Source: Arcticibacter sp. (GTDB taxonomy: Bacteria > Bacteroidota > Bacteroidia > 2-12-FULL-35-15). Taken from it: DNA of 64,000 nt. Below the pieces are notes generated by a model that saw only the letters and a list, made by a program, of their open reading frames with translations, ran no database searches and was not told where the DNA came from. The DNA is taken from contig JAJNQB010000001.1 of assembly GCA_021155045.1 (NCBI GenBank), positions 62,001 to 126,000 on the forward strand. The letters are read 5' to 3'. Positions 18,668 to 27,250 of this stretch are shown piece by piece (the first letter of the stretch is position 1; each line of letters starts with the position of its first letter). The position numbers and the translations under genes are program-made.

Positions 18668-19438
18668 ATGATGGAATATTCTGGAACTATTAATAAAAAT
18701 CAAAAAAACATAGCACCTGTTGTTAGTTTAAGGAATTTGCATAAATCCTTTGGCGATAACCATGTTTTAAATGGATTTAATTTTGATTTATATCGTGGAG
18801 AAAATGTGGTGGTTTTGGGAAAATCTGGTTCTGGAAAATCTGTGCTGATAAAATGCATTATTGGTTTAATAAAGCCTGATGAAGGAGAAATAAACGTACT
18901 TGAAAAGGATGTAATTAAATTGAACTCAACGGAATTAGATAAGTTGAGGGTTAAGGTAGGTTTTTTATTTCAAAGCAATGCTTTATATGATTCAATGACA
19001 GTTAGAGAAAATTTAGAATTTCCTCTAAGGAGGCATTGGATAAAAAGAGATAAGGAAGAGGTGAATAGGCTTGTAATAGAAACCCTAACGAATGTTGGTT
19101 TACAAAAAACGATTGATATGATGCCGTCAGAACTATCTGGAGGAATGAGAAAAAGAATTGCATTGGCAAGAACGTTAATTTTGAAACCTGAAATTATTTT
19201 ATATGATGAACCAACAACAGGCTTAGATCCTATTACAGGGAAAGAAATAAGTAATTTGATGCTTGAAGTTCAAAAAAAATATAACACGTCATCAATCATT
19301 ATTTCACATGACATTAATTGTGTGAAAATTGTTGCTAATCGGATTGTTATTTTAATTGATGGAAGATGTTATGCTAGTGGTTCTTATGATGAACTTCAAA
19401 GCTCTGAGGACAAAAGAATAAAACAATTTTTTGAATAA
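18668..19438 (+). CDS. mlaF: ABC lipid-transport ATPase MlaF family
   Basis: 256 aa cytosolic ATPase that powers MlaE. Walker A is GKSGSGKS (residues 51-58), then the Q-loop in GFLFQSNALYDSMTV, ABC signature LSGGMRKR, Walker B IILYDEPTTGLDP and switch His in SIIISHD. The FLFQSNALYDSMTVRENL and GGMRKRIALARTL patterns are characteristic of the MlaF/TTG2A branch. Start ATG abuts the mlaE stop codon; a second Met follows directly. Its last codon region overlaps the upstream TTG of the mlaD reading frame; the mlaD ATG is 5 bases past the stop. Confidence 0.95.
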   Translation: MMEYSGTINKNQKNIAPVVSLRNLHKSFGDNHVLNGFNFDLYRGENVVVLGKSGSGKSVLIKCIIGLIKPDEGEINVLEKDVIKLNSTELDKLRVKVGFLFQSNALYDSMTVRENLEFPLRRHWIKRDKEEVNRLVIETLTNVGLQKTIDMMPSELSGGMRKRIALARTLILKPEIILYDEPTTGLDPITGKEISNLMLEVQKKYNTSSIIISHDINCVKIVANRIVILIDGRCYASGSYDELQSSEDKRIKQFFE

Positions 19439-19442
19439 TAAA

Positions 19443-20411
19443 ATGACTAAAGAAACATCAAAAAATATTAGAGTAGGTTTGTTTGTTTTAATTGGAACAG
19501 GCTTGCTAATTTTCTCATTTTATCTCATTGGGGTAAAACAAAATTTATTTGGTTCTACATTTAAACTTAAGGCTCAATTTTATAATGTTAATGGCTTAAT
19601 GAACGGTAATAATGTTCGTTTTACAGGAATTGATGTAGGAACAGTTGAAAGTATAGAAATTATAAACGATACAACAGTAATTGTAGTAATGGTTATTGAA
19701 GAGCGAGTGCATGAATTTATTAAAAAAAATTCAGTTGCTATTGTTGGAACAGATGGCTTAATGGGGAATAAATTAATTAACATAATTTCTTCTCCAGGAG
19801 ACTATCCTAGTGTAAGTGATGGAGATGTTTTGCAGACACTAAAACCTATTGGAACAGATGACATGATTCGTACCCTTAACGTTACAAATGAAAATGTAAA
19901 AGAGATTACTATACAAGTTAAAAATATAGTTCAAAAATTGAATAGTCCTAATACGTTGTGGAGTATCCTAATGGATACTGTTGTTGCTGAAAACGTTAAG
20001 CAAGCAATTGTTAATATCAAAATAACAGGAGAAAGAACTGCTTTAATAACAGGCGATTTAACCCGAATTGTTAAACATGTAAAGTCTGGACAAGGAACTG
20101 TGGGAGCATTACTAACAGACACTTCTTTTGCAAGTTACTTGCATCAAAGTATCGTTAATATTAAATTAATATCTGATTCATTAGCTATAGTAACAGGTGA
20201 TTTGCAATACATTACTTCAAAAGTAAAAAAAGGAGAAGGGGCTATTGGGACAATATTGATGGATACTACTTTTGTAAACAACTTGAATAAAAGCATGGAA
20301 AATATAAGGAGCGGAACAAAATCATTTGATGAAGATATGGAAGCCTTAAAACATAATATATTGTTGCGTAATTATTTTAAGAAAAAAGAAAAAGAAGCTA
20401 AAAAAAAGTAG
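19443..20411 (+). CDS. mlaD: MCE protein MlaD family
   Basis: 322 aa. N-terminal anchor helix (NIRVGLFVLIGTGLLIFSFYLIG), MCE domain (YNVNGLMNGNNVRFTGIDVGTVESI...VGTDGLMGNKLINI), then a helical tail with two similar segments, SGQGTVGALLTDTSFASYLHQSI and KGEGAIGTILMDTTFVNNLNKS. The GxGxxGxLLxDT repeat, seen also in the stand-alone MCE protein at 9992 (GEGSLGLLVNND), is typical of this branch. It would form the periplasmic lipid-binding ring on MlaEF. The start is the ATG giving MTKETSKNIRVG. It is the last gene of mlaEFD and is convergent with the esterase. Confidence 0.92.
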   Translation: MTKETSKNIRVGLFVLIGTGLLIFSFYLIGVKQNLFGSTFKLKAQFYNVNGLMNGNNVRFTGIDVGTVESIEIINDTTVIVVMVIEERVHEFIKKNSVAIVGTDGLMGNKLINIISSPGDYPSVSDGDVLQTLKPIGTDDMIRTLNVTNENVKEITIQVKNIVQKLNSPNTLWSILMDTVVAENVKQAIVNIKITGERTALITGDLTRIVKHVKSGQGTVGALLTDTSFASYLHQSIVNIKLISDSLAIVTGDLQYITSKVKKGEGAIGTILMDTTFVNNLNKSMENIRSGTKSFDEDMEALKHNILLRNYFKKKEKEAKKK

Positions 20412-20414
20412 GTC

Positions 20415-21653
20415 TTATTTCACTTTCACTACCAAAGTGTGAAATTGTTTAACGCATCCATTTGCTTCTATTTCTGTTACATCAATATTTCCTGAACTGT
20501 TATTCCAATTTAATGTTATAGAGTTGCTATTATCATTTTTAATTATTTCGCAAGTATTTGGAACAGTCCATTTATATGTTGAGTTACTATTTAACGGAAC
20601 AGAGAATGTTAAATTTTTTTCATTTGCTTCCACTTCTGTTTTTCCTGTAATGCTTGGTGTTGGTATCAATCCAAAATCATAAGCAGTAAAAAGGGTTGAA
20701 TTATAATTTTTATCTTTTGAAAAAAAACCTCTTCTACCTCCCTCGTATTTGCATTTGCCCGGATTAATAAGCAATGCATGATTCAATTTATTTACTTTGT
20801 AAAACAATATAACATTTTTTCCAGCATTGTTTGTATAAATATTTTTCTCAATGTCTTTAACACTTGCAAATTGTTTAATAGTAGTTGTGGGTGTTGTTCC
20901 TAGTTTATGTAAACTCGTCCATTGTTTCATCAGCTCTATTCCGTTTCTTCTGTTTACTACCCAGTCGCTATTCCCTTGATAAATAATCATACGGGGATAT
21001 TCACCTGTGTAATTAGGATTTTGTTTACGAACAATCTTTCCCCACTTTTCGGCAGATTTTACTCGCCAGCCCAACATCGCCATCACTGCAGTAATATAAC
21101 CGTTTCCTGACTTATAAGCTCCTCCAGCAAAAATTGCTCCTGCATTAAAAGTTTCTGGATAATCAGCCATCATAATTACTCCCATAGCTGCGCCAGCAGA
21201 TAATCCTGTAATAAACACTTTTGAAGAATCGATAGAATAATTTTTTTTCATAAAATCCACCATACTTTTTATAGAGGCATTTTCTCCTCTATTTTTATTG
21301 GTGTGTTTGCGTTTGTACCAACGAAAACATTTTTCAGGATTATTAGTAGCACGTTGTTGAGGATACAAAACATAAAAACCGTATTCATCCGCTAATTTGT
21401 TCCAGCCTGTTTGTGATGCAGCTTTGCTTGCACATTGCAAACATCCATGTAACATTACTACCATTGGTGCAGGGGCATTTTTATTTAAGGAGGCTGGTTT
21501 ATATAAAAACATTTTTAAATGACCTTTATTTTTACCGAATTTTCGTACTCGTTTTAATTCTTGAGCGTTTGTAGTTGCTGAAAATAAAAAAAAGATTAGA
21601 AAAATGATTAACCTGTTTGTTTTATTGAGTAGTATTGTTTTAGTTTTATTCAT
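20415..21653 (-). CDS. Secreted PHB depolymerase / feruloyl-type esterase
   Basis: 412 aa with signal peptide (ending about TTNAQE). Alpha/beta hydrolase of the esterase_phb family: oxyanion-hole MVVMLHGCLQCA, QQRATNNPEKCFRWY, the nucleophile elbow GLSAGAAMG with Ser152, AIFAGGAY, WVVNRRNG and a late His in KLNHALLINPG. Such enzymes hydrolyse short polyhydroxyalkanoates or plant-wall esters; the exact substrate is uncertain. A C-terminal region (about 335-412; TYKWTVPNTCEII, SITLNWNNSSGNIDVTEIEANGC) is a PKD-like domain, which commonly precedes or replaces a T9SS anchor. It lacks a clear T9SS type A tail. It is divergent from polX. Confidence 0.85.
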   Translation of the reverse strand: MNKTKTILLNKTNRLIIFLIFFLFSATTNAQELKRVRKFGKNKGHLKMFLYKPASLNKNAPAPMVVMLHGCLQCASKAASQTGWNKLADEYGFYVLYPQQRATNNPEKCFRWYKRKHTNKNRGENASIKSMVDFMKKNYSIDSSKVFITGLSAGAAMGVIMMADYPETFNAGAIFAGGAYKSGNGYITAVMAMLGWRVKSAEKWGKIVRKQNPNYTGEYPRMIIYQGNSDWVVNRRNGIELMKQWTSLHKLGTTPTTTIKQFASVKDIEKNIYTNNAGKNVILFYKVNKLNHALLINPGKCKYEGGRRGFFSKDKNYNSTLFTAYDFGLIPTPSITGKTEVEANEKNLTFSVPLNSNSTYKWTVPNTCEIIKNDNSNSITLNWNNSSGNIDVTEIEANGCVKQFHTLVVKVK

Positions 21654-21673
21654 ATAAATTATATACTATTGAA

Positions 21674-21681
21674 TATATTTG
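21674..21681 (+). promoter_or_regulatory. -7 box TATATTTG before the PolX-PHP gene
   Basis: Exact TAnnTTTG; the start codon lies 38 bases downstream. No clear TTTG is seen at the expected upstream distance. Confidence 0.45.
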
Positions 21682-21718
21682 TAGTGTATCAAAACTACAA
21701 TTTTAATTCCAATTTAAA

Positions 21719-23323
21719 ATGACTACAGAAGAAATTTCAAAAGTCTTAAAAATTACATCACAATTGATGGAGCTGCATGAAGAAAATCCATTTAAAATAA
21801 AATCAATTGCAAATGCTGCGTATAAATTAGACAAAACAGATATTGATTTAGAAGGAAAATCGCTACAAGAACTCGAAAAAATAGAAGGCATTGGAAAAAG
21901 TATTGCAGCAAAGATTATAGAATTACAAACTACAGGAAATTTAAAAGAATTATCCGAATATGCTGAAAAAACGCCTGTTGGTGTTATTCAGCTTTTAGCA
22001 ATAAAAGGTATTGGACCCAAAAAAGTTCGTCAGCTTTGGAAAGAACTGGATATTGAAAGTGTTGGGGAGCTCTTATATGCTTGTAATGAAAATAGGTTGA
22101 TTACATTAAAAGGATTTGGTGCAAAAACACAAGCTGAAGTAAAAAAACAAATTGAATTTTTTCAAACAAACATTGGAAAATTTCATTTTGCCTCTGTTGA
22201 AAAATTTGCGCTAGATATAGTAGAACACCTGAAAAATAAGTATAATACATCTTTTGTTTCATTAACAGGAGAAATGCGTAGGAAGTGTGAAATAATAGAA
22301 TCAATTGATGTTTTGATTGCCAAAGAAAATGCAATTATTGAAAAAGAATTTGAAAATTTAAGAGGTGTAAAAATAAATTTGATTTCTTGTACTGAAAAAG
22401 AATTCTACAAACGATTATTTGAAACAACAAATGCAGCAAGTTTTAACATACAAAATATTTCTTTTCCAGAAAATATAAATTCCGAATCAGAAATATTTTC
22501 ATTTAATAAATTGCAATACATTGAACCCGAATTGAGAGAAAATAACTCAACAATTGAATTGGCTCGTGAAAATAAAATTCCACAATTGATTGAATTAAAT
22601 GACTTAAAAGGGGTTTTGCACAATCATAGTACTTACAGCGATGGGCTGAATACGTTGAAAGACATGGCATTGTATTGTAAAGAGCTAGGTTATCAATATT
22701 TGGGTATCTGCGACCATTCTCAATCAGCATTTTATGCAGATGGTTTAAAGCCAGAGAAAGTATTTGAACAACACAAAGAAATCGATGAACTAAATAAATT
22801 ACTTGCTCCTTTTAAAATATTTAAAGGTATTGAAAGTGATATTTTAAATGATGGCTCTTTAGATTACGAAGAATCTGTTTTAAAATCATTTGATTTTATT
22901 GTGGCTTCCGTACATTCTAATTTAAAAATGACGGAAGAAAAAGCAACTGCTCGTTTATTGAAAGCAATTGAAAACCCCTACACAACTATTCTTGGTCATC
23001 CAACAGGTCGCTTGTTACTTTCACGGGCAGGCTATCCAATTAATCACCAAAAAGTTATAGATGCTTGTGCAGCAAATAATGTTGTTATTGAATTAAATGC
23101 TCATCCCTATCGTTTGGATATTGATTGGCGTTGGATTTCATATTGTATTGAAAAAGGAGTTAAAATTTCAATTAATCCCGATGCGCACGAAAAAAGTGGT
23201 TATCATGATATGTATTATGGGATTTGTGTTGCGCGAAAAGGAATCTTGACCAAAGAAATGTGTTTTAATGCATTACCCTTAAATGAAATAGAAAAATATT
23301 TTAAAAATAGGTTAAATGATTAA
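21719..23323 (+). CDS. PolX-like protein: HhH, altered polymerase domain, PHP nuclease
   Basis: 534 aa, cytosolic. Helix-hairpin-helix DNA-binding motifs at about 53-62 (EKIEGIGKSI), 94-103 (AIKGIGPKKV) and 130-140; a palm-like middle (about 155-270); and a C-terminal PHP phosphoesterase domain (HNHSTYSDG from 301, CDHSQSA, KGIESDIL, SVHSN, GHPTGR, NAHPYRLD, NPDAH) with all metal ligands visible. Canonical PolX has a DxD pair in a GDIDILV-like strand and a third Asp in a VDLR-like strand. Here the first is ESIDVLI (Ser195 for Asp; Asp197 kept) and the other VKINLIS (Asn220). The nucleotidyltransferase is probably inactive while the PHP 3'-5' exonuclease/AP endonuclease is intact. It likely acts in DNA repair. 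Confidence 0.9.
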   Translation: MTTEEISKVLKITSQLMELHEENPFKIKSIANAAYKLDKTDIDLEGKSLQELEKIEGIGKSIAAKIIELQTTGNLKELSEYAEKTPVGVIQLLAIKGIGPKKVRQLWKELDIESVGELLYACNENRLITLKGFGAKTQAEVKKQIEFFQTNIGKFHFASVEKFALDIVEHLKNKYNTSFVSLTGEMRRKCEIIESIDVLIAKENAIIEKEFENLRGVKINLISCTEKEFYKRLFETTNAASFNIQNISFPENINSESEIFSFNKLQYIEPELRENNSTIELARENKIPQLIELNDLKGVLHNHSTYSDGLNTLKDMALYCKELGYQYLGICDHSQSAFYADGLKPEKVFEQHKEIDELNKLLAPFKIFKGIESDILNDGSLDYEESVLKSFDFIVASVHSNLKMTEEKATARLLKAIENPYTTILGHPTGRLLLSRAGYPINHQKVIDACAANNVVIELNAHPYRLDIDWRWISYCIEKGVKISINPDAHEKSGYHDMYYGICVARKGILTKEMCFNALPLNEIEKYFKNRLND

Positions 23324-23380
23324 AAAATTAAATTGTTGAGTAACTTAAGTATGGCTAGTTTACTGATCAACTAATGTGTT

Positions 23381-23422
23381 ACATCGAACGAGCTTGCCCT
23401 GAAATTGTTGACGGGGATGAAC
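23381..23422. repeat. Candidate interspersed repeat remnant
   Basis: Between the PolX-PHP gene and GH3, CATCGAACGAGCTTGCC followed by CTGAAATTGTTGACGGGG stands out as more GC-rich and resembles the GAACGAAG...CTTGCTGAACTTGTTGAAGG family of dispersed repeats known to me from many genomes. Single copy here. Confidence 0.35.
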
Positions 23423-23440
23423 TAATAAACCAATAAAAAA

Positions 23441-24952
23441 ATGTCAGTATTAAATTCAATAGCAAGTTGGTGGATGCGCAAAAGAATGCATCAAATTGAA
23501 TTATTCATGAAATATCCTCATGATGTTCAGAATGAGTGGCTGCGCAAATTAGTTGTTTCTGCAAGAGATACGGAGTGGGGAAAAAAATATGACTATAAAA
23601 ACATTTCAAACATTGAACAATTCAGAAACAACATCCCTATTCAAGATTATGAAACATTAAAACCATTTATTGATAGAATAAGAAAGGGGGAACAAAATAT
23701 TTTATGGCATTCGGATATTAAATGGTTTGCAAAATCATCAGGCACAACAAATGATAAAAGTAAATTTATTCCTGTTAGCACCGAAAGTTTAGATGCGGCA
23801 CATTACAATGGAGGTAGAGACATGATTACCATACATTGTACGTTGAATGAAGACACAAAACTTTTTACTGGAAAAAATTTAGCCCTTGCAGGAAGCTTAG
23901 TTACTGATTTTCAAAATGGATATGAATTACAAAATGGAGATTTGTCTGCCATTGTAATAAACAATTTACCTATGTGGGCAGAATTTTTTCGCGCCCCAGA
24001 TTTATCTATTGCTTTGCTCGAAAATTGGGACGAAAAATTAGAAAAACTTGCTCAAACAACTGCTAAGGAAAATATGGTTAGCCTTGCAGGTGTGCCTTCT
24101 TGGATGCTTTTAATCATGAAACGAGTTTTGGAAATTAGTGGTAAAAAAACAATTGCTGAAGTTTGGCCCAACTTAGAAGTTTATTTTCATGGAGGAGTAA
24201 ATTTTAATCCTTACCGTGAACAATTCAAAAAAATGTTTGGTAACGATGAAATGAATTATTTGGAATTGTACAATGCTACCGAAGGTTTTTTTGGAATACA
24301 AGACCAAAAAAAATCGGATGAACTTCTGTTGATGCTTGACTACGGAATTTATTATGAGTTTATTGAAATATCTGAAGTAGGAAAAGATAATCCGAAAACA
24401 TTACGATTAGATGAAGTGGAGTTAAATAAAAATTATGCACCTATTATTTCTACTAACGCTGGATTATGGCGTTATATGTTAGGTGATACCATAAAATTTA
24501 CATCCATACAACCATTCCGATTTAAGATAACAGGGCGAACAAAACATTTTATTAATGCATTTGGAGAAGAAATAATTGTTGATAATACGGATAATGCACT
24601 AGCTATTGCTTGTGAAAAAACAAATTCACAAATTTCGGAATATACTGTTGCGCCATTTTTTATGAACGAAAATGAAGCAGGCGCGCACGAATGGTTAATT
24701 GAGTTTGAAATACCTCCCAATAATTTAGATTATTTTATTGAAGTGTTGGATAATGCTATGAAATCAATAAACTCAGATTATGAAGCAAAACGATATAATA
24801 ATTTAATTATTAGAATGCCTATTGTTAACGCTTTACCAAAGGGCACTTTTTATAAATGGCTTGCATCAAAAAATAAATTGGGCGGACAACACAAAGTGCC
24901 AAGGCTGAGTAATGATAGAAAGTATATTGAGGAAATATTTTCTATTATTTAA
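23441..24952 (+). CDS. GH3 family acyl-adenylating protein
   Basis: 503 aa, cytosolic, a bacterial homologue of plant GH3 auxin-responsive enzymes, which adenylate a carboxylic acid and may transfer it to an amino acid. Visible: the ATP-binding loop KSSGTTNDKSKFIPVS, LNLEVYFHGGVNF-like YFHGGVNFNPYREQF, NATEGFFGIQ (adenylation core), MLGDTIKFTS, and KITGRTKHFINAFGEE at the C-domain hinge. Bacterial members in this phylum have no assigned substrate. The last 8 bases overlap the 3' end of the convergent T9SS gene. Confidence 0.88.
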   Translation: MSVLNSIASWWMRKRMHQIELFMKYPHDVQNEWLRKLVVSARDTEWGKKYDYKNISNIEQFRNNIPIQDYETLKPFIDRIRKGEQNILWHSDIKWFAKSSGTTNDKSKFIPVSTESLDAAHYNGGRDMITIHCTLNEDTKLFTGKNLALAGSLVTDFQNGYELQNGDLSAIVINNLPMWAEFFRAPDLSIALLENWDEKLEKLAQTTAKENMVSLAGVPSWMLLIMKRVLEISGKKTIAEVWPNLEVYFHGGVNFNPYREQFKKMFGNDEMNYLELYNATEGFFGIQDQKKSDELLLMLDYGIYYEFIEISEVGKDNPKTLRLDEVELNKNYAPIISTNAGLWRYMLGDTIKFTSIQPFRFKITGRTKHFINAFGEEIIVDNTDNALAIACEKTNSQISEYTVAPFFMNENEAGAHEWLIEFEIPPNNLDYFIEVLDNAMKSINSDYEAKRYNNLIIRMPIVNALPKGTFYKWLASKNKLGGQHKVPRLSNDRKYIEEIFSII

Positions 24953-25871
24953 CCACACTAAATCGTTTGGTACTTACATTTTTATTTCTATCAGTTAAGC
25001 ATAAAACATATACTCCATTTTGGAATTTCTCTGTATTAATAATAAAGGTGTTTTCTGTAATGTTATCGGAAACAATTATTTTTCCTGTAATGTCCATTAT
25101 TTGATAATATTCGGGTACAATACTTTTTTTATAATTTACATTTATAAAATTGTTTGAAGGGTTTGGTGAAAGAAATATAAAATTAGAATTGTTATACTCA
25201 GATACTGAAGAAATATAATCGCAGGCTACAAGACCTAAAGTGTAAAGAGGGAAATTATCATCTGAATAGCATCTTAAAGAAATTACTGGAGGAGAAGGAC
25301 AAATTACACCACATAAAGCATAACTAACCATAGTTGGTTCAAATGAAGCAAGAACACCTTTGGATGGTCCAACTTTTTCAATAATTTTTCCGTGTATTCC
25401 CCATTGTGATGTCGGAGTTGGGCTCACACAAATATATCTTAGCGATTCTCCATTTATTATCATTGTTCCTGAACTATCAATCTTTGCTGCTCCAAATGGA
25501 TTATTGCAAAATCCATTGTATGTAATATCGATTCCTCCTGGAATAATCATTGTATCTCCAACTGATGCTGTGAAATCATACACGGGATAAAAAATAGAGT
25601 CGCGTAGCATATAAACCCTATCATTATCGGCATAAGTATATATTGATTGAGTAAAAAGTGTTTGATGGTATTTATCAACTTTTTTGCAATTAATTCCATT
25701 AATAATTGTATCGGCTTTATATTCATATTTTAAATACGAAATATTTCCACCTAGCCATGGGTCCCAAGTAAAATGTTCATAATACCAAGTAGCACCCGGA
25801 GGACACCATGTCTGCGATTTCACATTTGTAAATGCTGCGACAAACAAAATAATAAAAAGCACTTTTTTCAT
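24945..25871 (-). CDS. Secreted T9SS type A sorting-domain protein
   Basis: 308 aa with a signal peptide ending at KSQTW. The central 200 residues are beta-rich with several Cys and no fold I can name. The C-terminal 80 residues (FLSPNPSNNFINVNYKK, YQIMDITGKIIVSDNI, FQNGVYVLCLTD, KRFSVVK) form a type A T9SS sorting domain, so it is exported through T9SS and attached at the surface or released. N-terminal phrases such as WCPPGATWYYEHFTW and NGINCKKVDKYHQTLF occur in other Bacteroidota surface proteins. Function unknown. Confidence 0.8.
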   Translation of the reverse strand: MKKVLFIILFVAAFTNVKSQTWCPPGATWYYEHFTWDPWLGGNISYLKYEYKADTIINGINCKKVDKYHQTLFTQSIYTYADNDRVYMLRDSIFYPVYDFTASVGDTMIIPGGIDITYNGFCNNPFGAAKIDSSGTMIINGESLRYICVSPTPTSQWGIHGKIIEKVGPSKGVLASFEPTMVSYALCGVICPSPPVISLRCYSDDNFPLYTLGLVACDYISSVSEYNNSNFIFLSPNPSNNFINVNYKKSIVPEYYQIMDITGKIIVSDNITENTFIINTEKFQNGVYVLCLTDRNKNVSTKRFSVVK

Positions 25872-25933
25872 CGGGGACTAATTAAATCCATATCGAATTT
25901 AATCTTTAATAAGAAGAAAAGCAAAATTATTTC

Positions 25934-26794
25934 TTAAAACTCAATTTTCATTTCTTTTTCTGTTCTTCCTTCGTTTGTCATTCTGGCGTAATACGTTCCT
26001 TCTGGCAAATCTTTGGTTCGGAATGTGTAATAGATTTTATGTTCTCCTCTATCGTGTGCAATATTTTTAAAAATAAGTTGAACCATTTTTCCAGAAACAT
26101 CATAAATGGCAAGTGTTACATGTCCTGTAGTATTTAAAGTATAATCAAATACTCCTTCTATTTTAAATGGATGACCAATTACTGAATTGTTATTTCCTTC
26201 TTTGTAAGTAATGTTATAAGATGGAATGGGCTTTCCTGTTACTAGTGAAACATAATTTCGGATGGCTTTTACAATTTTTTCATCTCCTCCATAAATACTT
26301 GCTAATGATTTATTATCCGAAACGCACCATACTGCTTGTTGTGCTGTGTAATTATCGTAATATTTATTTTTATCTATAAACTGCGCTATTTTAATCAAAT
26401 TGCTATCAGCCATTGTTCCAACGGTATAATCAGAATTTACTCTAGGGCATGAGTTTCCTGCCTGACAACACATGCCCATTACATCTAATTTTTTTTGTTG
26501 ATTAGCATAAATAATTAATTCTTGCGCTTGTGTTACTAAAATATCTTGCTCGTTATTGTTTTTCGAATCTAATTTTCTGCCTGCTTCTAATTTTAATTCA
26601 ATGTTTTTTGTGGTGTTGTTTTTTATTTTCATTTCAATAACATTCCCTGTGTAGCCTCCTTTGCTTTTAATGAATAGTTTTATCAATCCCCTTTTTGCAG
26701 CTTCTTCAACGGAGATTGCATTGTTTTTAAAAAATGGGCTTGCTGTAATGTTCAATACTAAAAGCGATAAACTAATAAATGCAAATGATTTCAT
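25934..26794 (-). CDS. Exported protein with C-terminal sorting-like domain
   Basis: 286 aa, signal peptide then a mature N-terminal domain I do not recognise (ISVEEAAKRGLIKLFIKSKGGYTGNVIEMKIKNN). A cysteine-containing segment, DVMGMCCQAGNSCPRVN, lies near residue 110, and a helical middle contains AQQAVWCVSDNKSLASIYG. The C-terminal 80 residues (VTLAIYDVSGKMVQLIFKN, LPEGTYYARMTNEGRTEKEMKI) resemble a T9SS type A or FlgD-like Ig sorting domain, though with a weaker end. Likely surface or periplasmic. It shares a direction with the Rieske and DUF5916 genes but is separated from them by an 84-bp gap. Confidence 0.68.
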   Translation of the reverse strand: MKSFAFISLSLLVLNITASPFFKNNAISVEEAAKRGLIKLFIKSKGGYTGNVIEMKIKNNTTKNIELKLEAGRKLDSKNNNEQDILVTQAQELIIYANQQKKLDVMGMCCQAGNSCPRVNSDYTVGTMADSNLIKIAQFIDKNKYYDNYTAQQAVWCVSDNKSLASIYGGDEKIVKAIRNYVSLVTGKPIPSYNITYKEGNNNSVIGHPFKIEGVFDYTLNTTGHVTLAIYDVSGKMVQLIFKNIAHDRGEHKIYYTFRTKDLPEGTYYARMTNEGRTEKEMKIEF

Positions 26795-26878
26795 TTTGTC
26801 CTCCCTTTTTATTTGTTTGTTTATTTGATAACGGAGAAAAACAAAAAAGTTACACGAAAAAAATAAATAGAGAGGGAC

Positions 26879-27241
26879 TTAAAATAATTTCCAAATAGTT
26901 TCGTTTAGCCCCAAATAAATTCCATCTGTTCTAATTTCAATAGGATATGTTTGGGCGCAATCACCACCGCCACTTTTTGCACGGCCAGTTATTAAGTCAA
27001 AATGGTAACGGTGAACAGGACAAACTATAGTATTTTCTTTAGTGCAATAACCATTGCTTAATGATGCACCATTATGAGGGCATTTGTCATTTATCGCAAA
27101 AAAGCCTTTTGAGGTATGAGCAATACAAATTTTTTTGTTGCCAACATTTAAAGTATTTACACTCCCAATTTTCACAAAAGCATTAGCAGCTTCAATGTTA
27201 TTAAATATTTTATACCAATGAATTTGTTTTTTGAAAAACAT
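26879..27241 (-). CDS. Rieske [2Fe-2S] protein
   Basis: 120 aa, soluble Rieske ferredoxin-like domain. Cluster ligands are Cys54 and His56 (CPHNG) and Cys74 and His77 (CPVHRYHFD), the CxH...CxxH pattern with the usual following loop ending at GRAKSGGG. There is no signal peptide or membrane anchor, so it is not the bc1 type; it resembles the small ferredoxin subunits of dioxygenase or nitrite-reductase systems. No oxygenase partner is near. It starts 9 bp after the DUF5916 stop codon and may be co-transcribed with it. Confidence 0.9.
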   Translation of the reverse strand: MFFKKQIHWYKIFNNIEAANAFVKIGSVNTLNVGNKKICIAHTSKGFFAINDKCPHNGASLSNGYCTKENTIVCPVHRYHFDLITGRAKSGGGDCAQTYPIEIRTDGIYLGLNETIWKLF

Positions 27242-27250
27242 ACTACGAAT

